Part shown: in pieces, positions 11,478-22,078 of the stretch | Position numbering within the stretch: the stretch's first letter is position 1 | Layout of the letters: every line of letters begins with the position of its first letter | DNA from: Struthio camelus | Lineage: Eukaryota > Chordata > Aves > Struthioniformes > Struthionidae | Assembly: GCF_040807025.1 (NCBI RefSeq) | Contig: NC_090942.1 | Coordinates: 203,476,747 to 203,540,746 of the forward strand | Direction of reading: 5' to 3' | DNA: 64,000 nucleotides | Translations under genes and position numbers: made by a program | Notes under the pieces: model-generated | Databases searched by the model: none | Told to the model about the DNA's origin: nothing | What the model saw: only the letters and a program-made list of their open reading frames with translations

Positions 11478-14440
11478 TCTCAGTTTATTACTAACCAACC
11501 ATCTCAATGAGAAACAGGTAAGACCAAATAATTGATCACTATTTCTATATACATGTAGAGTAAACTAAAACAGACATCTTGAGGTCACAAAATCACAAGT
11601 CGTGAAATGCAGAGAAGTCCTCTAATGCTCAGTGAATGAGTAATAAAAAAGTCTTAAGTTACAAAAGGGCTATCCAGGAAGACAAGAATGAGAGTAAAGC
11701 TGTAGTGCAGGAAACATGCAGGTTTGGCCTGAGATGAGTGAGTCTAAGCCAGTCATTAGATTTAAGTGGGTAATGCTGCATTTGTTACTTGACCAGTGAA
11801 AAGAATGTAATCTGCTAAATAGGTAATTCCAGATGAAGTGCTGTCTTGATACTCTTTCAAAGAACAACTCCTTAACCGTATTTTTCATAAACACATATTG
11901 GTTTGCCAGTCTCTGGTCTTACACATTAAGAAAAATGTGGAAAGAGAGGTCAATAAGTAAATTCCATGAACAGTGTCTGCATACAGAGTGCTTAGTCACA
12001 CCTAGTGATCATCTTTATGTAAGAGCTTCTGTGCACATTCTCCATACTCGGGAGAATATTTAGGAAATACAGTGAGTGCATATATGAAAACTCCCTTGGT
12101 GCATTTCCAGTGACTAAATTGGACTTCTCTTATGTTGACTTCACAATGTGGTGAGCTTATCAACCTCCATTAATTTTTACTTTCTGGAAGAGCAACAAAT
12201 CTTATTTGGATAACTAGCTACCATAAATGCAGCGCACCCACTATTTGAGGAAATGCCTTTTTCACCCCTAAGGAAAGTGCAGCAAAAACTGGGAGACAGA
12301 GGGACCTTACAAGGAAGTGCCATTTTCTTTGGAAAGAAAACACAATATTTGACTTTTAGGAGCTCAGTCATTTTAAGATCATTTATCTATCCTAAATATT
12401 TTAAAATAAGCCTATTTCCATAGAGTCGTTGTCAAAAAAAAAAAAAAAGAAAGCCTGTCTCAAAGGTCTTTGCAGAGGATGGTATGATGTTTGGAATGAT
12501 GTTGGACGTCGTTAAATAAATAAATACCTTGAGACCAATTCATCCCAGCAGTCTTTGACAGGGTTATTATACAATGGGCTTAATCCTTCTCTCCACTGTC
12601 CTAGAGAGGTTATAAGTGACTGGCTTAGACTATTAACTGGTAATAGTTTGAGATGAATTTCCTTTCTCTTCTTCCTCTCTTCCTGAAGTCAGACCAAGTT
12701 TAAGAAGGCAAGAGTGTGTGCTATGATGTGTAGCACTTTCCCAAACTGCTGTAGTTTTAAGAGCTGTATAATTAAATGATACATAATTGAACCCAATACA
12801 GAAGCTCTTCAGTATGTTTTATGTGAAATAACAGTGTAACTCAGTAGCGTGAAGTTTTAGCTGTTTTAACTTCAGATGGATTTGATCACAGTTTCTGTAG
12901 GCCTGGGTCATTAATTTCAGTCCCCCTGCAATTGCAAGCAACCATGCAACAGGTGAAACATCTGTTCCATGCACTTTCCAATATCCTTTAACACGCTGAT
13001 AGTTGTATTTTTCAATTTTATTTCTATAACATGCAGCAGGAGCAAAGTTATTGCTGACACAGATCTGGCAATTCAATCCAAAATGAATGAGCAGTTCTTC
13101 CCAATCTGGGATCCAACAGATTTTAGCCGCAGGCCAGTAGTAATGGACTGACATTCTTAGTGCAGATAATCTTCTAAAGCATTAGAAAAGGTTTAAAAAA
13201 AAAAAAAAAAAAGAACACCTCCTAGAAGGCTAATAATTATACACTGACGTTAGTTTAACTGCTGTCCTGAATCAGGAGTGTTTAAGTTAGGTGTGTTTTG
13301 TTAACTGCTTACATTCTTATAAAGCAATGTGATCTGTTTTTTCAAAGCTAATGGTACAGTTCCACTAATTATCTTATTTTGTTTCATTAGGTTTGTGCAA
13401 CACATTTTGTGCTTGAATGTTACTTAATTTTGTTTGGAGGAAGCTGATCAGTAAAAAATGGAAGATGAACTTCTCGGGAAGATACAAGAAATTCAAGTTT
13501 CTACACAGTATAATGGATTCTTGTCAGCACTACTGCAGAGCAGGGAAGTAAGACAGATGCCTTAAGATTCTTCATGTGCATTTATGCACACTGAATTACA
13601 TACTGCTACCAAAGGGCCAAATCCTGAAGTGCCCTGCTTTGATGCACAAGGTCCAGAGTGGGAACTATGCATTTCTGTTATGCTGTGGTGGTGGGGGTAG
13701 GTAGATCTGCAGAGACCCCTACCTCCCCACAGGCAAACTTCACACCTTATGCACTGCAGAAGTCACTTCCATAGCACGTCTCCTGGGTACAGAAAGGAGA
13801 AAAAAAAAAAAGGAAAAAAAGGAAAAAACAACATAGAGTATGGCTGGTGAGTCTGAAATGCAACTATACGTAGCTCAAGCACCAAGTGATGAGAAAGGGG
13901 CTGGACGATGTGGTTTCCCTTCTTCCTGTGAGCCAGCCTGCCCCTTGATCATAGCTCTGTACGTCTTTTGGGATTGAGGATTCCTTATACTAGCCATGCT
14001 TTAGAGCAGTGCAATGCCAGCAAAGTAAAAACTTTTTACTTGGGTGTTGCTTTTTTGCTTCAGAACTGAGCCCCCTCGTCATTTTAACTTTATTTATTTA
14101 ATCATATCAAGAATATAACTCAAAGAAGTGAACCTCTCTTTTACTTGAAAAAGCATGGATTGTTACTTTCCAACAATTGCCTGTCAGCATACAAAAAAAA
14201 GCCAGTCCAAAAAGGAGTTTAACAAACTATTACATTTTCTGTTAGTGTGTGCAGTGTTCTGTATGAGGCAGTAACAAAACAGCAAAGTACCCCTGAGAAA
14301 AATCTTATTGCAGTTGTGTATTGTTAGAAAACGGAACTGGAAGAGTACTACTTTTTATATGGGACTCTTGGTGGCTTATAAATACTGTTTTATACTTTTG
14401 TTTTATCTTTTTAATAAAGGCACAAGTTTTTATTGGTTCA
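11478..14440 (+). other. ZDHHC20: ZDHHC20 3' UTR candidate
   Basis: This is AT-rich DNA after the stop codon, with several AATAAA hexamers (11642, 12515 and 14413). The last is followed by a T-rich stretch and is the best end point. A 111-codon antisense ORF at 12819-13154 and A-runs at 12435-12448 and 13195-13212 have no assigned meaning. Confidence 0.45.
14413..14418 (+). terminator. Candidate poly(A) signal AATAAA for ZDHHC20
   Basis: AATAAA follows TTTTATCTTTTT and is followed within 15 bases by GTTTTTATTGG, a T/G-rich element. An earlier hexamer at 11642 could serve a short transcript form. Confidence 0.4.
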
Positions 14441-17400
14441 AAAGTACCATTTAAACGTATTTCAAGTACTTAGGAGAAAATTAGTGTTGGATCATACATT
14501 TGTGTTAACGCACTGGAACTTTGTATGCTTTAGTCTGCCACTTTCAAGTCCATTTTAAGTGACACTGACTGAAATTGCTGAAGATGAGTGATTTGTGCAG
14601 TGATGTACCTTGTTCACAAAAGGCAAACATGTATTTCCTGTATGAGGAATAAAGTCCATCCTAAGCTCAAGACCTCAGCAAACAACATTTTTCTTTCCTA
14701 CTCCTCTATAGAGAAGACTGCTAATTCACCTTTGGGTGGTTCCGGCCATCCACACCTAGCAGAAGTGAAAAATGCTATATTCCTATCTGTAGCTTTTCTC
14801 ATGTTTAGCAGGTACTGATCACAAACATGAGTCCTTTTGATCCAAACTGAAGGTGGTAACCGAGTTGGTGATCAGGACAAAAAGAACCTGTTTGGTTTCT
14901 CTCCCAGACTGATCGCTACTTAAGTCCAATATGTGTATGGTGGAAATACTAGGGTAACAAGTATACTGTAAGGTATGAAACAAGTATTTTGTCTAGGGGA
15001 GGCATAAATTGATTGTTTCTTAAATAATATTCTTTTAGCGCAAAAATTCTTTTAGAAGGGAGGGCCTATATTAACTTAAGAGCATGTTTGGTCACCCTGG
15101 GATATTCTTGAGACAGAATTAACGGTTCAGACTGGCATGTTTTGTAAAAGTTGCAAAATGTCTCATCAAACATTGTACTAGAAATTTTGCATTTGCCAAT
15201 AATTTCAAAACTTATAAAAAAACATTTGCTACATAGTAATCTGAAAGCTTTAGCTTTTTCCTCTTAAATGTCAAATGAACGTGCTTATCTGAAAACAAGC
15301 TGTGAGCAATATTGATGTGTTGAGCTTGTAAGGAGAGACTGCGCTAGCCAAATGTCTTGGCTGAAGAGAGAGGAGACAGAAGATTTCAAGTTCAAGTTGC
15401 CATTCCACCTACCAGAATTTGCAGCGTCAAACACTGGTGGAATTGTAAAGGGCGGGGGGTGGGGAGGTCTGGATATCACCTGTCTTTTATTGTATCACTG
15501 CATTGCAGCCAAGATGACAAATGCGCGCAGAGTCGTCTTCTAGCAAAACCAGTAGAATCCATGTCTCCAACCTGGTAATTCTTACTGATTCTGCAATACA
15601 GCCTCTCCTTCTTTGTTGTTGGTGGTGGGGTTTTTTTCTGGCCTGAAGTGCCTACCACAGGCTAGCATCAGCATAACATGTTTGGTTTCTTCAGTGAGTA
15701 TAGTTAAACTGCAGGAGACGCCGCACAGTGAACAGAGTGGGCTAAATCCAGGTGTGTTCTCTAGCAAGCTGTGATCGTCTGAAACCAGTTCTTTGTGTAT
15801 CTGATGGCCATTTTTTTGTGGCTTTTCTTTAAGCGCTGCTGTTTCTGACGTCTTTATGTGGATCACAAGTACCATATTTTATCCTAGATTTTTCTCATGT
15901 TTCCAATGAGAAAAGTAGGAGAACAGTGTGCTTGGAATACTGTTGAGGCAAGCTGCTGTTGATGTAAAAGCAGGTATTACTGAAAGGTCACTTGGACAAA
16001 TATGAAACATACTGGAATGATTCAAATGTGACCCTTTCAAATTCACTCTCCCTTTTAGAGAGTTGATGAGAAACCGCGGTTTGATATGGTGAAGACACCA
16101 TTGAATTACATTCTCTGAGGGAATTATATTAGAGAACTCCGTCTAAGGGTCCACCAGCGAGTGGGATGCTGGCCATCGTAGGCTTTTCCTTACAAGCCCT
16201 GGCTGCAGGGGAGGCATTTGCATCTAAGGTAGGACGACATCTTCAGTTCTGTCACTTTTAGCGTACTTGTCCTGACAGCTCCCTCACCGTTGGCAAAGGC
16301 ATTCTGTGCTGTATCAAAGAGTATGGTAAGCAAAAAGAGAGAGCAAGCAAAGAGTTGAAAATAAACTTGGTGAGGACAAAAACCTCTTTGGCTGTTGAGC
16401 TGCAAGCAGACTTGTTTCTAGTCCTTGCTAGCAGAGCCAGGGAGTCTATAGGAGCGTACCAGTCAGTGGGGCTGTTCAGCCCAGGCCTAGGCACTGAATG
16501 GCTCAAACTTCCTGTTAGTGCAGTGAGACGAACAGACCTACCTGTTCAGGGAGCGGAGACAGGCAGGGAGGCCCATCCATAGAAAATGACTGTTACAGCA
16601 CACTGGGGCGTGTATGTTTTGTTTTTGTGCTCGCTTCAACCTACTCTGTATCGGCAAGTATTGAAAATACTGTGATTGTCGCTAAGAAATAACAGCTCTT
16701 AAGCTTTCAGATCCCTCAAAATAAACTATTGCAAGCCAGAAATAGTATTGTAGTTACTGTAGTTATCGTAGGATAGTTGACATCGGCTGCAATCATAAAC
16801 TGCGCTTTGGTATTTCTTACTGCTTTTTTTCTTCAAGAAAATATCCAACATGCACACAACACCTACACACACAAAATGACTTAAACGCCTAGTCTGAGGA
16901 CAGAAGCCTGACGCAGGACAAGATTGCAACGTGAAAATTTCTCAAAATTTATGACATGTCTTAAGGTGGTAAAATTGTCCCTCTGTGAATGAGGCAAGGG
17001 GATATATAATTAGAAAAGAATAATTGAAACCACTTCAGAAGCCTCAGCTAATACTTCTTTCCCCTCTTACGACAACTGATTCATCTGCAGACTGTACTAG
17101 ATAGATAACTATAAGTAAGTGCTACTCCTACTTAAGGTATATTATGTGAAGGGGGGGGCGTGAGATGTATAGGTCTCAGTGGTAACTGACCTCTTAGAAT
17201 AGCGTCCTAAAATTAAAATGTCACAAGTTAGTCACACAATGAGCCTTTAAATGAGAACTTCTAGTTTAAATTTTCAGAGGGTAATTCTAGAGGAAGTTCT
17301 GGCACTTAGTGATTTGAATAGAAATTAAGGTAACATTCTTTTTAAACCTACCCCTTTACTGTGCCACGCATAGGAACCAAGCCACTTTTGGTACACTAGT

Positions 17401-19343
17401 TGTAGAAACTAGCATGTTTTCCAGAGTGTTAAATGCTTAACCTTTTGAGGCACTGGTTTTTTCCCCTTTTATTTGATCTCGTGTGGCTCTTCTTCATTGT
17501 AAATAGCCTTTTGGTTTTGGACGTTTCGGTTAAGGTCAGTACCTTAAGTTACTTTTATAATATCAATTCAAAGTACATCTATTCAGTACAACCTGAAGCA
17601 CGGTCCAAGTTGTAGCTCACCAGAGCCCCAAGAGGACAACAAAGCAGTACTTTTAATGGATTAGCGTCTGGCAGATATACCAAGTTATGCGCTTGAATTG
17701 GACATAAATTAATTAAGCAGGTCTGCCTACATCTGGAGCAGTGACTGACTGACCATATTTATAAAAACATACTCTTCAACTTCACAGTATATGCTCACAG
17801 GACCCTGCATAAAATTCAGTTACACATCTAAAGAAGCTCCGAATAGCAGTTACTTTAACTGCAAACGCAAATCAGCGAGAGAACATTTTTTCATAATACC
17901 TAAAATATAGTTAGGTGTGCAGGTAAGAGGATCTTCTATCCCTAAAGAGCACCAAAGAGAACAGCTGCATATAGTTATTTATTATGATAATACTGAACAC
18001 ATTTACTACATTCATTTCTATCAATTTATTTTGTATATATAGACAGCTTTTTGTATGCTTTTTTTCTTAATCATAAAACTTTCATGAAATGTACTGAAAA
18101 AGCAAATTGCAGTTAATTTTAATGCTGATTAAAAGTGGTGTTTGACTGTTTTCTGCAGCCATTACTTGAATCTTGTTTCCATTTGGTCATAAAGTCTGAT
18201 GTTTACAAGACGGCTTTCATTGATTTTAGGGCATTTCCCTTCCTCTGCAAAAAGAAATTGAAAGCACATGCTTAGCAGTCAAGCAAAGGTGTCGGGGATA
18301 AAGTATTGGGATCGCCTTCACTGGCACCACAGCATTAGTGGTGAAACGCAGATTCCCTTCTGTTTACACTATTTAGATAACAACTCACTCGCTCAGCATG
18401 TTCCTCTCTAACTTGACCTGCTGCATCGGCTTGAGCATTTTAAAAAACTTAAAATCTTTCTGAACTGTAAATATTTAGAATCATAAAAATAATCACAGAA
18501 AGAGGCAACACTCCCACTGTTAAAGCCTTGCCCCTTTTTTTTAAACTTACATGAACTAAACATACCTGGTTATCTCTGCAGCTACATGTGTATTTGCTAG
18601 CAACGATCCTCATATGCATTAGCCAGTGTCCCAGCTTTTCTACGCCCATGTAGTTATTTTTAATTGTGATGCATAAACTTGTAATGAGCTGTATTTAAGT
18701 TTGAAGTGTAAAAGGTAAATACGTAATAATGACACACTTACTGTATTTTGTACATTGCAGATAGGACCATTCCTATGCATAAAGAAAACATGTTGCCATT
18801 TATAGTTTAATACTTGAAGTAACTTTTTAAAGTGGGCATTTATAAAGGAATTAAACATAAAGTCATATTACTTTGCCTGGAAGTTCCTTCATATTTTTAG
18901 TCATATTTTGCAATTTCTCCCTATGCATACTTTTCCAAAAATACTGTATTAAACCATTCATAACCATGGAGAGATTGCAACCCAAATTTTATACGTTGGT
19001 GATAAGACCTGTTCATATGTCTCCAAATTACAATTCATGTTTAAGAGAAAATTATACCATTTTATGCCCTCTTTTCCAAAGAGGTAAAATATTAATAGGT
19101 TTGACACTTGATTTCATCAGTGATGCAACATTGACTTAATGAAAGTATCGGAAATATTCTGAAAATTGCTTAGATCGTATGTGTGTATTAGACCAGTGGG
19201 AGAAACTGCCCACATAGGAAACATTCCACCGCTGGGGGAAATAATAGGACTTTCATTAGATTTTACACTCCAGCTGTGACAACCTAAGGATTACACTCAC
19301 TCTTGACACATCTTCTAGGTCACTTAGTCTCAAGAGGAGAAGG
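14441..19343. other. Convergent intergenic region, ZDHHC20 to MRPL57
   Basis: This is AT-rich single-copy-looking DNA between two converging genes. There is no recognised gene. It has a G-run at 17152-17158. Minus-strand exon-like segments at 18162-18858 are discussed as a finding. No transposon was recognised. Confidence 0.5.
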
Positions 19344-19385
19344 GAGAAAGAAAGAAAGAAAGAAAAAGAAAGAAAGAAAGAAAAA
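19344..19385. repeat. (GAAA)n microsatellite
   Basis: Ten near-perfect GAAA units with one extra A in the middle, read directly from the sequence. It lies in the convergent intergenic region downstream of MRPL57. Confidence 0.95.
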
Positions 19386-19916
19386 CCATGTGGCCAACTT
19401 TTCTTTCAGGAAGGTGTAAGCATTATTTAGAAAACAGACTGTGACTCAAAAAAAAGTCAACTGATCAAAATATCCCCCCCCCAAAGTTTAAAGAAATTGA
19501 GCATTTTATAATCTTCCATTAGTTCCAGCCTCATACACATACAGCTTTATAATTCCACTCATACTGATCCTTGCCTAAACTTGAGCCTAATGAAATGAGC
19601 AACACGTAATTAGCTTCAACTGGATCCCCAAGTATTAATTTTATTTACATAAAAGTATCCCTTCAGAAAGAAAAATGACCAGTAAGGGCCATTTCATCAG
19701 TACAAGCACATAATCTCTTTCAACACAGCAAGTATGTTCTCCTAGCTTTCAAAAATCAAATTCGTAAAGCTATAGATCTAGCACACATCATCACAGCACT
19801 TGGTAACTTGTACTGTTTTATGAGAAAAGTAGAACAGAGGATAGAGAGCCACAGAAAGGACTTCTTTTTCCAGTGAGCCAATAATAAGAAAACATCGTAT
19901 TGTTTTGTAGGACTAT

Positions 19917-19922
19917 TTTAAT
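19917..19922 (-). terminator. Candidate poly(A) signal ATTAAA for MRPL57
   Basis: The minus strand reads ATTAAA about 160 bases after the MRPL57 stop codon. A canonical minus-strand AATAAA lies further on at 19640-19645. Either could end the transcript. Confidence 0.35.
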
Positions 19923-20081
19923 GCGCGATTTTGTATAACACTATGAAGGAATGGTTTTCAGAAAAGTCTCATTTATCATCCACCCTTCGTTATTATACTG
20001 AATACAAAACTACCATAACAGGCACACAGCAGATCTTGTGGTAGTGCACAACACATATCCAATACAAATATACTGTGTCAT

Positions 20082-20393
20082 TCAAGATGTCCACTTTTTT
20101 GACACATTTAAGTGGTTCAAATGATCTCTGAAATATCTGTGCTCAGGAAACTTGGATGTCAGCAGGCTTCTGAAAGCTTCCCATTTTGCGAGTCTCCCTT
20201 CTACATTATGATTGTATTCCTGTTCCTTTGTCAGGTAGGGTCGACTCAGCCAGTATTCATTCTCTGCTTCAATTTCCAGCCTTCGGATCATTGCCTGCTT
20301 CATTGAAAGGGTAACCACTCTCGGTCGCCTATATTTTCCAATCCATTGTTTTCCAGGAATTCTCTTTCGGAGTAATGCTGTTGTTAAAAACAT
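20082..20393 (-). CDS. MRPL57: MRPL57 (MRP63), mitochondrial ribosomal protein
   Basis: The product is a small protein of the mitochondrial large ribosomal subunit, made in the cytosol and imported. The 103-residue frame is uninterrupted. It matches the mammalian protein (102 residues) along its whole length: MFLT.ALL..RIPG.QWIGK at the start, [16 protein letters not shown] near residue 35, then SKFPEHRY and a C-terminal [12 protein letters not shown]. The N-terminus is basic and lacks acidic residues, as expected for mitochondrial import. The start ATG has A at -3. A splice acceptor (TTTTATTTTAAG) lies five bases before it, so the coding part is one exon with a spliced 5' leader. It diverges from SKA3. 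Confidence 0.96.
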   Translation of the reverse strand: MFLTTALLRKRIPGKQWIGKYRRPRVVTLSMKQAMIRRLEIEAENEYWLSRPYLTKEQEYNHNVEGRLAKWEAFRSLLTSKFPEHRYFRDHLNHLNVSKKWTS

Positions 20394-21608
20394 TATACCT
20401 TAAAATAAAAGCAACAAACATGTAAAGTACCCGTTACCTTAGAGGGACAAATGACAAATTTAAGAGGAAAAAAGAAAAATCTCCACATATTTATTCCACT
20501 GCCTTTTCTCTAGCTGTTACAAATCTTGACGTTCAGGACCTACCTGATGCTGACAACCACTGTGTACGGTACAATGACGGACATATTAGAAACTTATGAC
20601 CAGAAAAGGGAAAAGAAATCTTAATTTAGCCAAAGTTTCACTTAACTATCCATATACTGAAATTACAGCATGTCATCCATATGTTATCAAAAATCCAAAG
20701 GATTCACTGTATTCCTTATTCAAATAGCTAATTACACTGTTAAAATCGGGAGTATTTCTGGTTTCATCTAGATTTAGGTTCTCATTATGGCCTTCCCTCA
20801 GTATTTAAGTTTCCAATTAGAGTCTCTCTCCATAAACTTACTAGCATGGACCACTACCCAAGTCTCATTTTCGAACCAGGGGAATGAGCCTTACAGAGAA
20901 GGACAATATCCTTTATGATACTAACTAGCATAGCCAGCAATCACTAATACAGTTTCCAACATAATCCACAGGTGTGAAGAAAGGGCAAGAAAGGCCAAGT
21001 TAAGTTTATAGTAGGCAAACAGCTGCTCTCTATTAACCTTTCCGTTCCTCCTAAACGACCTTAATTCCTAGATCTCAGTAGGTTCATCAAACTGTCGAGT
21101 CGCCCAAGCACGCTAACTTGGCCCTACTGCTGAAACCAGCCACCCCCGCCTTACCCCTTCCCGCGCTGCAACCCCGTGACGACCGTTCAACTCCCTGACC
21201 CGAGTTAAGCGGAAGCTTTGAGGCTCCCCGCGGTAACTGCCGGGCCGGTACCGACACCGCTCACTTCCCGGTTCCCGGCCCCGCCCCGCCCGCCGCTGCT
21301 CCGCTCCGCCCCGCGCCCGCTCCGGCCTCCCCCGCGGGCACAGCCGGCGAGCAAAGCGGCGCCCCGAGGCCCGCCCCGGCTCCCCCGCACCCGCAGGAGC
21401 CGCCCCGGCCCGGCCCGCACCACTGGCCAGGGAGAAGGGTGACCCTCACCCTCCGAGCCCCGTCCCCCGCTGGGGCTGTCTCCCGGCTCCGGGGACGCGG
21501 CCGGCTCGAAGGGCGCGCGGTCACGTCGCGGCCGACAAGCGGAGGGACCGCCGCAGCAGCGCTCCGAGCCCCGCAGCTAACGGGCCCTTCCCCTCCGCAC
21601 CCACTCAC
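20394..21608 (-). other. MRPL57: MRPL57 5' UTR intron
   Basis: On the minus strand a GTGAGT donor at 21608-21603 in the CpG island pairs with the acceptor TTTTAAG ending at 20399. This leaves only GTATA of the second exon before the ATG. The splice is inferred from these sites and is about 1.2 kb long. Nothing else coding is seen inside it. Confidence 0.6.
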
Positions 21609-21660
21609 CGGCTCCGGCCGCGACTCCGGCCCCCACGGAGCGAAACAAGATGGCGCCTCG
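21609..21660 (-). other. MRPL57: MRPL57 noncoding first exon (approximate)
   Basis: The minus strand runs from the YY1-like element to GAGCCG/GTGAGT. The exon end at 21609 is set by the donor; the transcription start is a guess. Confidence 0.5.
21647..21657 (+). promoter_or_regulatory. YY1-like element AAGATGGCGCC
   Basis: It matches the YY1 core (AANATGGCG) common at TSSs of housekeeping genes. It lies at the presumed MRPL57 start, about 40 bases upstream, on the minus strand, of the first donor. Confidence 0.6.
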
Positions 21661-21681
21661 CGCTAACGGGCGTTGGGGCGG

Positions 21682-21691
21682 TCTCGCGAGA
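21682..21691. promoter_or_regulatory. TCTCGCGAGA palindrome (BANP-type CpG-island element)
   Basis: An exact 10-base TCTCGCGAGA. This motif is known to be bound by BANP, which activates CpG-island promoters of essential genes. The same exact motif stands in the SAP18 promoter. Confidence 0.75.
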
Positions 21692-21720
21692 CCCGCTGGG
21701 AGGGCGGGGCCTCGCCGCGC

Positions 21721-21752
21721 CCAATGGGGTGCGAGGTGCCCTCAGGTTCGAA
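21721..21752 (+). promoter_or_regulatory. CCAAT box and CHR-like TTCGAA
   Basis: CCAAT at 21721-21725 (NF-Y type) is followed 21 bases later by TTCGAA at 21747-21752, a TTYGAA CHR variant. NF-Y plus CHR is the common layout of G2/M genes repressed by DREAM, and SKA3 is such a gene in mammals. No clear CDE was seen, so the role is inferred. Confidence 0.45.
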
Positions 21753-21824
21753 GCGAGCGGCGAGCAGCGGGCGGGTAACGGCCTGGCGGAGGCAGCGCGC
21801 GCGCGGCGGGGCTGCGGCCGTCCT

Positions 21825-21852
21825 GCCCCGCCCCGCCCCGCCCCGCCCCGCC
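21825..21852 (+). repeat. Tandem CCCCG units (GC boxes)
   Basis: Five consecutive CCCCG units between the CHR-like site and the SKA3 start; read on the minus strand they are overlapping SP1-type GGGGCGGGG boxes. Confidence 0.7.
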
Positions 21853-21975
21853 GTGTAGCCGTTAACGGCCGCTCGCAGGCGCCGCGTCCAGCGGCGGGCT
21901 CGGCGGGGCTTGACGGGTGGTGACGGCACCACCAACTCCCTCGGTCTCTCTGCCGCCTTCCTTCTCTGCAGAACG

Positions 21976-22078
21976 ATGGACGTGTCGAGGAGTTTCTTCG
22001 AGAAGCTGCGGGCTTTAGCCCTTACGCTGGAGAAGGAGGCGAAGCAGCTGGAGCGGGCGCTGCACAGGGAGGACCCAG
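21976..22078 (+). CDS. SKA3: SKA3 coding exon 1
   Basis: The exon encodes MDVSRSFFEKLRALALTLEK and then EAKQLERALHREDP, ending in phase 1 before GTAAGC. The ATG has A at -3 and G at +4. The human start is MDPIRSFCGKLRSLASTL, so the start is well supported. Confidence 0.94.

Noticed and set aside
12819..13154. 111-codon antisense ORF in the ZDHHC20 3' region
   Set aside because: It looks protein-like but has no recognised family, no splice or poly(A) context on the minus strand, and its length is within chance.
13391..13444. Alternative last exon for ZDHHC20
   Set aside because: The acceptor TTTCATTAG is good, but the phase set by the exon ending at 11015 gives only GLCNTFCA-stop. The longer open frame (VCATHFVLECYLILFGGS) is out of phase. 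The 11440 exon fits better.
18742..18858. First exon of the minus-strand candidate (MFNSFINAHFKKLLQ...)
   Set aside because: Joining it to the next segment needs a 53-bp intron, below the usual vertebrate minimum.
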